A stretch of DNA of 64,000 nucleotides from contig CAVXYW010000001.1 of NCBI GenBank assembly GCA_963766295.1, forward strand, positions 62,001 through 126,000, in the 5' to 3' direction. This document shows positions 17,147-24,579 of the stretch, piece after piece. The stretch comes from JBBDRJ01 sp963766295 (lineage in GTDB: Bacteria; Actinomycetota; JAICYB01). Positions within the stretch are counted from its first letter, which is position 1. Every line of letters begins with the position of its first letter. A program made the position numbers and the translations under genes. The notes below the pieces were generated by a model that did no database searches, had not been told where the DNA came from, and saw only the letters and a list, made by a program, of their open reading frames with translations.

Positions 17147-19035
17147 CGCGCGGCACCTCCTCCACCGGAGCGGGCTCATCCTCGGGCTTAGGGAAGAACC
17201 GATCGCGGAGCGGCGCGAGTCGCTGCGATAGGAAGAAACCGACGCCGTGGGGGTTGCGTCCGAGACTTACTGCCGCCGCACCGGTGAACAGGAACACCGC
17301 GCCGCCGAGGAAGCCCGTTGCTTCTTGGGTTTGGAGCAGACCGAGCAGCAACCCACCGAGCAACGCTCCCGAAACCGTCGTGATCCCTCCGATGACGGCC
17401 ATCAGCAGGACGGGAAGGCTCTGGAACATCAGGAAGTCGTTGGTCTGAGCGCTTCCGCGAAGACCGCCGTACATGGCTCCGGCGAATCCGGCCATCGCCG
17501 CCGACAGAGCGAACACTCCGAGCTTGGTCGTCGTCAGGTTCACACCGAGCGTCGTGCACGCCGACGGACTGTCGCGCATCGCGGACACCAACCGACCGAA
17601 TCGTCCACGTCTCAAAACGAGTACGAGTATTCCCAGAGCCGCGAACGCCACGGCAAGAAGGACGAAGAACGTTTGCTCTTCCGAGAACGACACGCCGAAC
17701 ACGTCGAGTCTCGGGACTTCTCGCGCACCGCTCCCGAACAGCCAGGAACGCGGGAACAGCATCTCCTCAGCCAGCACGCCGAAGGCCATCGTCGTGAGCG
17801 CGAGATACAGCCCCTGCAATCTGAGCGCAGGTATCGCGACCAAAGCGCCGAGGGGTGCGGCAAGCAACGGGGCCATCAATAAGCCGAGAGGACTCCCGCC
17901 GGCACCGAAACGAGCCATGGCGAACGCGCCGATCCCGACGAACGTCATCTGTGCAAGCGAGACCTGGCCCCCGTAACCCGTGAGGACCACCAACGAGAGC
18001 ATCACGATCGAGAGCGCGAGGCCTTGTCCGGCTCTCACGAGCTCGGCGTCCGACAAAAGAAAAGAAACACCTAAGGCGACGACAACGAGCAGCATTCCGC
18101 CTTGTACGGACTCCATGAAGCTCGGCACCCGAGGTCCTCGTTCGCCGGCCTGTCGTCCAACGCGCAGGCGCTCCTCGGGCATGAGCAACAGGACGATGAA
18201 GAGCATGATCGTCGGCAGCGCTCCGCGCAGTCCCGGGATGCTGTCGGTGTGCAGCCACGGGAACTCGAGGTATCCCGTCACCAGACCCAAGATCAAGGCG
18301 CCGGCAAATGTGAGCGGAAGACTCTTCAGCTTTCCGACGACGGCCGCGGCGTACGCCACAACGACAAGAAGCGTCAGCTTCAGGATCTCGAGGTTGAGGA
18401 ACGGCGCGATCAGGATACCGGCCACTGCGGCCAGCGACGCTCCCATCGCCCACGACGATCATGCTCACCCGCGCCGGCGAGACTCCGTTCAGTGCAGCGA
18501 GATTGCGGTCGTCCACGACGGCGCGCATCGCCACACCGATGCGGGTGCGGTTGAGCAGGTACCAGAAGAAGGCGGCGGCAACTCCCGTCACGCCGATGAT
18601 GATCAGCTGGTGCGTGGACACGAACACGCCGGACAGACGGAACCCTCCGATGCCGGCGAAGAACTCGGGGAACTGACGGGACTCGGGCGGCCAGATCCCT
18701 TGCGCCAAACCCATGAGCATCACCATCAAGCCGATAGTGACGACCAGCGACGTGCCCGTCGCCCGGCCGTGAAGGTGGCGCATGAGAACCCGCTCGATGA
18801 CGGCACCGAAGATCGGCGCGATCACGAAGACGACAAGGAAGATCGCCAGCGGCGCGGGCAGGTTGCGGTTGAAACGCAGTTCCCAATACGTGAAGGCCAT
18901 GAACATGCCGATGCCGCCGTGAGCGAAGTTGAAGATCCCCGAAGTGGTGTAGGTAAGTACCAGACCGCTCGCAGCGACGGCATAGATGGAGCCCGTCACG
19001 ATGCCGATGATCGTGAAGGAAAGGAAATCTCTCAT
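17127..19035 (-). pseudogene. LivH-LivM permease fusion with one +1 frameshift
   Basis: Length is three times 636 plus one base. The N-terminal half is LivH (TTSGIFNFAHGGIGMF, RTRIGVAMRAVVDDRNLAALNG). At ARVSMIV the frame breaks; skipping one base near 18453 yields WAMGASLAAVAGILIAPF and the rest of LivH. This runs directly into a LivM domain (LTGYGGQVSLAQMTFVGIGAF, RLQGLYLALTTMAFGV). Both permeases are thus encoded in a single about 635-residue chain, as in some other HAAT importers. It lies 17 bases after the binding-protein gene and overlaps livG by 20 bases. As read, the product would truncate in the LivH half. Confidence 0.86.
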
Positions 19036-19051
19036 CGAACGGCTGCCCGCA

Positions 19052-20479
19052 TCAGGCCAGGCCCCCGCTGCAGTCGAACCCCGAGGCCGGGGCCAGCCGC
19101 GCGAACTTGCCGCCCTTCACTTGTGCGTACACGTTGCACACAGTCGGCAGCTTGGCTCCCGTCTGATGGGGGCCGTGTAACCCGTTGCCGTTCCATTCCT
19201 TCGTCGCCTTCAGAGCAGAGAGCATCTTCTCCCGCGTCAGGTCCGGGCCGATCTGGATCGCGAGCTTCTGGAATAAACGGAACGCCGACCACGCGTAGAG
19301 GCCGAAGTAATCGGGCACTGCACCTGGCGATCCGCGCTGTAGCCAGCTCTTGTAGAGATTCATCTCCGTGCCGCCCTCTTCGATCAGAGCGGTATTGAGG
19401 AAGACGAACGAGCCCTCGACGGCGGCCGCCTCCTTCAGGTAGTCCGGATCGTAGGCGACGGAGTCCCAGTCCCTGACTTTGGGCACGTAGTTCTGCTGGC
19501 GCATCGACTTCTGCAGGCGTTGGATGTTCTGGAAGTCCGAAACCATCGTTATGTACTGGATCTTGTTGTTCTGCATGTCGATCACGAAGCGTGTGTAGTT
19601 GGCTTCTAGAACCTGGACTTCTTGCCTGTACTTGAAGTTGAATCCGACCGTCTTCCACGCGCGTTCGCGTGCGGCGGCGTTGTTCTTGGTTACGGCCTGG
19701 TTGAGCCAGATGATGCCCGCGTTCTTTATGACGTCGGGATAACGCTGGGAGATGTACTTGGCGCTCGTCGTCCCGATCCTCGGTGCGGCGGCCGCATTGA
19801 CCGGGAATGTGTTGGACGCGTTGTACTTCGGAGCGTTTGTCACGACCGCCGATATGTCGGGGATGCCACAGGCTTGTCCGGGAGCCGCGCTGCCATCGTC
19901 AAACGCGGATACGGAACCCACAACGGCAAAAGCAGTGGAGCAGGCATCGAGCATCGCCGCGCGGTTGCCACCGGCGTCGGTCTTGCTGTCGAGCGCTTTA
20001 AGGTCGATCTGCCGTCCGCAGATCCCGCCCTGTCCGTTGATGTACGCGGTCGCCGCGCGAGCACCTTGATGCGCCGACTGGAAGAGACCCGGCTGGACGC
20101 CACTGATGTCGGCCAGGGTTGCGACGGTCAGCTTGCTCGCCGTTGCCCCGGTATCGGTTTCCTTCGTGGCTTTGGCGCACGTTGCACCCCCGCTACTGCC
20201 GACCGCGGTGCCGCCGCCGCCTGTGTCGTCGCCGCCGCCGGTGTCGCCGCCGCCGCCGGTGTCGGTTCCGCCCGATGTGTCGCCGCCGGTTTCGCCGGTC
20301 GTGTCACCGGTGGTGCCGCCGTTGGTCGTCCCGACGCCCGAGCCACCGCCGGTCAGCGCAGCGATCGCTTCCGCACGCTCTTCTTCAGAAAGACGCGCAC
20401 CGCAACCGACGAACACCAAAGCGAACGCGGCAAGAAGCGCGATGACGCGAGTGCGTCGTCCCTTCGCTAAAGCTCGCAT
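19052..20479 (-). CDS. Liv-type substrate-binding lipoprotein
   Basis: 475 aa. The lipobox LVFVGC places the lipidated Cys at 26. Residues about 44-95 are a low-complexity Gly/Thr/Asp tether built from DTGGG-like units, lifting the binding domain off the membrane. The rest is a Peripla_BP_6 (LivJ-type) domain beginning KLTVATLADISG with AYINGQGGICGRQI and typical mid-domain repeats; several Cys suggest a disulfide. It is first in the liv run and is preceded by the palindrome at 20511-20525. Binding of a carboxylate, possibly the ligand activated by the nearby CoA ligase, is inferred from context. Confidence 0.88.
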   Translation of the reverse strand: MRALAKGRRTRVIALLAAFALVFVGCGARLSEEERAEAIAALTGGGSGVGTTNGGTTGDTTGETGGDTSGGTDTGGGGDTGGGDDTGGGGTAVGSSGGATCAKATKETDTGATASKLTVATLADISGVQPGLFQSAHQGARAATAYINGQGGICGRQIDLKALDSKTDAGGNRAAMLDACSTAFAVVGSVSAFDDGSAAPGQACGIPDISAVVTNAPKYNASNTFPVNAAAAPRIGTTSAKYISQRYPDVIKNAGIIWLNQAVTKNNAAARERAWKTVGFNFKYRQEVQVLEANYTRFVIDMQNNKIQYITMVSDFQNIQRLQKSMRQQNYVPKVRDWDSVAYDPDYLKEAAAVEGSFVFLNTALIEEGGTEMNLYKSWLQRGSPGAVPDYFGLYAWSAFRLFQKLAIQIGPDLTREKMLSALKATKEWNGNGLHGPHQTGAKLPTVCNVYAQVKGGKFARLAPASGFDCSGGLA

Positions 20480-20510
20480 CTTCCCCTGGATGCTGTCGCT
20501 CCCCGTGGTT

Positions 20511-20525
20511 CTGACGGACCGTCAG
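20511..20525. promoter_or_regulatory. palindromic operator-like site, TGAC-N5-GTCA family
   Basis: Perfect 15-base palindrome CTGACGGACCGTCAG, 32 bases upstream of the substrate-binding protein ATG. It shares half-sites and spacing with the sites at 24551-24579, 45710-45722, 59132-59150 and 62250-62264. A TetR- or GntR-type repressor site is inferred. Confidence 0.6.
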
Positions 20526-20535
20526 GTTCACCAGA

Positions 20536-22044
20536 CTACATGCGACCGGGCAATCTCTCTTCGGCTTGGGCCAGCGCGCGGCGGTCGACTTTCTGCATCC
20601 CTGTGTACGGCAGTTCTCTTACAACGCGAAGAGCTTCGGGAAGCTTGTAGGCGGCGAGCTTGTCCGCGGCGAACGACCGCAGCTCTTCGAGGCTCGGTGT
20701 TTGCAACTGCGAACGCGGGACGACGACGGCCACTCCAATCTCTCCCATCACGTCGTCCGGACGCGGGATGACGCAAACCTCGGCGACGGCCGGATGACTC
20801 GCGAGAACCGCCTCCACCTCCAGCGGGTAGACGTTGTAGCCGCCGCGGATGTACATCTCCTTGCTGCGCCCGGCCAGTCGCAGACAGCCGCGGTCGTCGA
20901 TGAAACCTAGGTCCCCCGTGCGCAGCCACCCGTCGCGCAGGGTCTTAGCCGTGTTCTCGGGATCGTTCCAGTACTCCGTCATCATGGCCGGGCTGCGCAG
21001 CGTCACCTCGCCGACCTCGCCGTCCGGCATCGGCTCGCCGTCATCGTTGCGGACGACGACCTCGATCCCGTCTCGTGGACGGCCAACCGTGTACAGCGCT
21101 TCCTCGTCGGGCGCGTCGAAAGCCGTCAGCGTTCCGACACCGCCCGACTCGGTGGACGAGTACCTCACGGAGTACGCAGCGCCGAAGCGCTTCTTGGCCT
21201 CCTCTATGAGCGCCTTGGGCGAAGGACCACCGCCGACGATGATCGCCTTGACGTTGGAGACGTCGTAGTCATCGAAGTTCGGCAAGCGGAGCATCAACGC
21301 GACCTGGGCGCCGATACCGCCTACCGACGGCATCTTGTTCTCCGAGATCGTTCGGAGTGCGTCCTCGGCACGCCATTTGCTCAACACGTGGATGCGCGAC
21401 CCGGCGCGCAGGTACCACGGCAGTTTCGTCATGAAGCCGACGTGACACATCTCGGTGGACGAAAGCATCGGGCCGCCACCGTCCCATTTGCCGCCGTTGT
21501 CGAACATCGTTATGGCAGCGAGCTGACGGTTGCAGAAAACCGCACCTTTAGGCTCGCCGGTCGTGCCAGAGGTGAAGACGATCGTCGCCACTCGTTCGGG
21601 ATCCAATGGGAGCCGGCGAGGAACTTCTGATTCGTCTCCTCGCAAGGTCGGCAAGATGTCATCTTTCGCCGCCGATACAGCGACGACCTCGGTCGCGACT
21701 CCGGTCGGGACGCTGGAGGCGAAGTCCTCCGACGCGATGACGAGCGACGGCTTCGCGCGATCGATCACCGCTGCGCGTTCGTCCGGACCGAAGCGAGGAT
21801 TGACGCCTGTTGTAACGGCTCCAATGCGGGCGGCAGCCAGATAAGCGATGACGTAGTCGAGTCCGGACGGCAAGGCGAGAGCCACGACGTCTCCTTGGAC
21901 GATGCCCCGCTCGTTCAGACCAGAGGCCACGGCCTCCGACAGCTGATACAGATCGATGTACGTGAGCTCGATCCCGTCCGCGGATACGAAAGCGACGCGA
22001 TCACGGAAAAGTCGAGTGGCTTCTTGGACAACTCCGGGGATCAA
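20536..22044 (-). CDS. AMP-dependent acyl-CoA ligase (FadD-like)
   Basis: 502-aa ANL-superfamily ligase forming an acyl-AMP and then acyl-CoA. Core motifs: ATP loop VFTSGTTGEPKG, YSSTESGG, hinge region TGDLGFIDDRGCLRLAGRSKEMYIRGGYNVYPLEVE, and the catalytic Lys in TGMQKVDRRAL. It starts with TTG overlapping the thiolase stop (TTGA). It lies between the thiolase gene and the Liv binding-protein gene on the same strand, so it probably activates the transported carboxylate. Chain length or ring specificity cannot be read. Confidence 0.9.
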   Translation of the reverse strand: MIPGVVQEATRLFRDRVAFVSADGIELTYIDLYQLSEAVASGLNERGIVQGDVVALALPSGLDYVIAYLAAARIGAVTTGVNPRFGPDERAAVIDRAKPSLVIASEDFASSVPTGVATEVVAVSAAKDDILPTLRGDESEVPRRLPLDPERVATIVFTSGTTGEPKGAVFCNRQLAAITMFDNGGKWDGGGPMLSSTEMCHVGFMTKLPWYLRAGSRIHVLSKWRAEDALRTISENKMPSVGGIGAQVALMLRLPNFDDYDVSNVKAIIVGGGPSPKALIEEAKKRFGAAYSVRYSSTESGGVGTLTAFDAPDEEALYTVGRPRDGIEVVVRNDDGEPMPDGEVGEVTLRSPAMMTEYWNDPENTAKTLRDGWLRTGDLGFIDDRGCLRLAGRSKEMYIRGGYNVYPLEVEAVLASHPAVAEVCVIPRPDDVMGEIGVAVVVPRSQLQTPSLEELRSFAADKLAAYKLPEALRVVRELPYTGMQKVDRRALAQAEERLPGRM

Positions 22045-23231
22045 CCGATCTCCGTACCTACGATCGATACGAAGGACACCATCTCCCCGGGGTAGCCTCC
22101 GAGGTTTTGCGTCAGCGCTAGCTTCCGGTCGTTCGAGATCCGTCGATCTTCCGGCGCTTCATCGCGCAGCTGCAGCCAGCACTCGAAGAGCATCCGCAGA
22201 CCGGTTGCGCCGACGGGGTGGCCGAAGCTCTTCAGTCCGCCGTCCGGGTTGACCGGAAGGTCGCCGTCGAGATCGAAGGCGCCCGACAGGACCTCCTTCC
22301 ATGCAGTTCCCCGTTCGCAGAAGCCGAGCTCTTCCATGAGGACCAGCTCGGTCGGCGTGAAGCAGTCGTGCACCTCGGCCATCGCCAGCTGCGATCGCGG
22401 CTCTGTGATGCCCGCTTGCGCGTACGCGTCGCTCACGCTGGCTTCGACTTCGGGGAAATGCGTGTAGTCGTAGGAAGGATCTGTAAGGCCGGAACCACTT
22501 CCGGCCACAAAGGACAACGCCTTCACGTATAGGGGGTTGTCCGTGTAATTAGACGCGTCTTTAGCGCGCACGACAATTGCGCAGGCGGCGCCGTCGGCGA
22601 CGCCTGCGCAATCGAGCACACCGAGCTCTCCGGCCACCTTCGGCGAACCTATGACCGTTTCTTTGCTCATCTCGCGCCGGAACTGCGCGCGCGGGTTGCG
22701 CGCGCCGTTGGCGTGGTTACGAGATGCGATATGCGCAAGCGCATCTCGCATCTCCACGTCCCCTACTCCGTATTTGTGCTTGTAGGCGGGTATGACGAGC
22801 GAAAACATCGCGGCGGCGGTGAGGGTTCGTCCGGTGCCGTCGCTCGGGATGGGGAAAGCATTCAGACCCTGGTAGCCGGAGTCCTTCACCTTCTCGACAC
22901 CGATGGCCATCGCGATGTCGTAGGCGCCGGATGCCACAGCGTAGGAAGCATTACGAAGAGCCTCGGAGCCGGACGCGCAGTAGTTCTCAACTCGGGTGAT
23001 CGGTTTGCCGTCGATGCCGAGCGGCCGCGCGAGCGTGATTCCGCTCATACCGGACTGCGCGGTACCGAGCCAGAAGGCATCGATGGTCTGCGCGTCGACA
23101 CCGGCCGACGACATGGCCTCGTTAGCTGCATCCTTAAGCAGGTCGTCGGTGCCTTTGTCCCAGAGCTCACCGAATCGCGTGCAGCCCATACCGACGATGG
23201 CGACCTGGTCTTTGATCCCTTTTGAAGTCAT
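22041..23231 (-). CDS. SCP2/lipid-transfer-type thiolase
   Basis: 396 aa. The nucleophile Cys85 lies in VENYCASGSEAL, and the His in GGLKSFGHPVGATG is at 338. The second Cys of ordinary thiolases is replaced (TQNLGGYPG), as in SCP-x/Ltp proteins. Such enzymes, with a DUF35 partner, catalyse thiolysis or retro-aldol cleavage of steroid side-chain CoA thioesters (Ltp2-ChsH2 type) or acetoacetyl-CoA formation in archaea. The gene immediately upstream encodes a DUF35-like OB domain and overlaps by ATGA, which strongly suggests a complex. The substrate is inferred as a CoA thioester from the adjacent ligase. Confidence 0.88.
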   Translation of the reverse strand: MTSKGIKDQVAIVGMGCTRFGELWDKGTDDLLKDAANEAMSSAGVDAQTIDAFWLGTAQSGMSGITLARPLGIDGKPITRVENYCASGSEALRNASYAVASGAYDIAMAIGVEKVKDSGYQGLNAFPIPSDGTGRTLTAAAMFSLVIPAYKHKYGVGDVEMRDALAHIASRNHANGARNPRAQFRREMSKETVIGSPKVAGELGVLDCAGVADGAACAIVVRAKDASNYTDNPLYVKALSFVAGSGSGLTDPSYDYTHFPEVEASVSDAYAQAGITEPRSQLAMAEVHDCFTPTELVLMEELGFCERGTAWKEVLSGAFDLDGDLPVNPDGGLKSFGHPVGATGLRMLFECWLQLRDEAPEDRRISNDRKLALTQNLGGYPGEMVSFVSIVGTEIG

Positions 23232-24532
23232 CGGACCGGTCTCGCCTTCCAGAAGTAGTTGTGGATGCCGTCTGCGGTGGTGAGCCTACGGAAGGTCATC
23301 TCGACTCGGTCGCCGACGGCGAGTGAATCGGGATCGACGTCGGTGAGTTCTATTGGCAGTCGTCCTCCGCCGTCGAAGTCGACTATGGCGAACACAATCG
23401 GCGGGCTCGGGGAGTACGCGAGACGATCGACGGTGAACGTGACGATCGTCCCTTGCGTATCGGCCAGAGAGTGCGCCGATACCTGGTCGGAGTCTTGGAC
23501 GAGTCCGTACTTCCATTCCTCTGCGCGCTCCGCTGCGGGTGCGGAAACCCGTGCGGGCTCCGGACGGTTCGGCGGTTCGGGTGTGACCATCCCGCGCCAC
23601 GAAAGAAAGCGGGTGTAGGGAACATCGCTGGCCGTCGCGACCTGTTCGGCGACGCTCCTACGGGAGCCGAGTTCCTTATCGGTCCGCTTAAAGATCAGAG
23701 CGTCGGCGCCGTCGGCCAGCGAGACCAACACCACAACTTGTCCGGCTTTCGAGTTCTCTAACGCGTTCACCAAAAGCAGAAGCGGATGCGCCGTTCCGAT
23801 GTTCCCTATTGAGCCCGAAAGGCCGTCGCTGGCGTTGTCGAGCTTCTTGGCCAAGCGTCCGACCGACCGGGCGTGCATTCCCGCAACACAGACGACGTCT
23901 ACTTGTTCCGCCGTCAAGCCGGCATCCTTCAGCGCAGCTTCGAACGCTTGCTCACCGAGCGGCACATACATCGACTCGCCGAAGCGGTCTTCCCAAGCTC
24001 TGGACCGAGCATCGCCGGGTGTCCGCCAACGCTCGAGGAACTCACGAGTTATCGAAGCGCCACCGAGATATTCCGCGGCGACGTCTCCATCGGCAATCAA
24101 CAACGCAGCTGCGCCATCGCCGCCGGCCGCTTCATCGCCGCTCGTCGGAAGACCCGTCCTCATGTCGGAAACAGCCACGAGGGTTGGCCCTGTCGAATCG
24201 ATCGCGGCGCGAAGAGCACCGATCCCCGAACGGAGCGCGCCGCCCATGTCGAAGGCTCCGACGCTGTCCTCCAGGCGAAGCGCTGCGTGAATTGCGCCAG
24301 CGTTCGTCTTGTCCAGATATGAAGGTGTGGCCGTAGCGAACATCAGGGTCTGAGGAGCCGGCTCCCGTCCGAGCAAGCGGCACGCCTCGACGGCCATGGT
24401 CGTGGTGTCCTCGTCGAAGGAAGCGACGGAGCGGGTGCCCTTTCCGCCGCCGGAGCCCATGACTTGCCGGATCTCAGAGCGCTGAAGGCGCCTATAAGGA
24501 ATGTAGGCGGCGGCCGCGAGGATGCCTCTCAT
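23228..24532 (-). CDS. KAS III/HMG-CoA synthase-like domain fused to DUF35-like OB domain
   Basis: 434 aa. Residues 1 to about 310 follow the KAS III/HMG-CoA synthase fold (RGILAAAAYIPYRRL, ATATPSYLDKTNAGA, IGNIGTAHPLLLLV). The nucleophile Cys is missing: the aligned segment AFDMGGALRSG has Leu100 there. Residues about 320-434 resemble DUF35: a linker where the zinc-ribbon cysteines are absent, then an OB fold (TIVTFTVDRLAYSPSPP, AVGDRVEMTFR). This is the order of the archaeal thiolase/DUF35/HMG-CoA synthase channelling complex but with a catalytically dead-looking synthase. Probably a structural or CoA-shuttling partner of the thiolase, with which it overlaps by ATGA. First gene of its run, just after the operator at 24551. 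Confidence 0.78.
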   Translation of the reverse strand: MRGILAAAAYIPYRRLQRSEIRQVMGSGGGKGTRSVASFDEDTTTMAVEACRLLGREPAPQTLMFATATPSYLDKTNAGAIHAALRLEDSVGAFDMGGALRSGIGALRAAIDSTGPTLVAVSDMRTGLPTSGDEAAGGDGAAALLIADGDVAAEYLGGASITREFLERWRTPGDARSRAWEDRFGESMYVPLGEQAFEAALKDAGLTAEQVDVVCVAGMHARSVGRLAKKLDNASDGLSGSIGNIGTAHPLLLLVNALENSKAGQVVVLVSLADGADALIFKRTDKELGSRRSVAEQVATASDVPYTRFLSWRGMVTPEPPNRPEPARVSAPAAERAEEWKYGLVQDSDQVSAHSLADTQGTIVTFTVDRLAYSPSPPIVFAIVDFDGGGRLPIELTDVDPDSLAVGDRVEMTFRRLTTADGIHNYFWKARPVR

Positions 24533-24550
24533 GGGGACATCCAGTTTGGC

Positions 24551-24579
24551 CCAAAATCTGACGGGTCGTCAGATTTTGG
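24551..24579. promoter_or_regulatory. long palindromic operator-like site
   Basis: Perfect palindrome with 12-base arms (CCAAAATCTGAC and GTCAGATTTTGG) around a 5-base centre GGGTC. It ends 18 bases upstream of the KAS/DUF35 ATG and overlaps the stop codon of the giant cyclase gene. Its central 19 bases (24556-24574) are identical to the site at 59132-59150. It could also form a hairpin at the cyclase 3' end, but no T-run follows on the minus strand, so an operator is the better reading. Confidence 0.7.

Noticed and set aside
12856..18453. Programmed +1 ribosomal frameshifting in the five broken reading frames
   Set aside because: The sites share no slippery sequence, shift-promoting stop codon or structure, and the genes are not types known for recoding.
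17980..19398. Long open frame on the plus strand opposite the Liv permease and receptor genes
   Set aside because: Its composition is a read-out of the GC-rich third positions of the real minus-strand genes; it has no recognisable domain, and its low-complexity charged sequence is typical of antisense shadows.
20192..20350. DNA tandem repeat (GCC/GGT-rich) in the receptor gene
   Set aside because: It is simply the codons of the Gly/Thr/Asp tether; no regular DNA period is maintained.
24551..24579. Long palindrome read as the terminator of the giant cyclase gene
   Set aside because: No T-run follows it on the minus strand, and its 19-base core recurs at another promoter, which fits an operator better.
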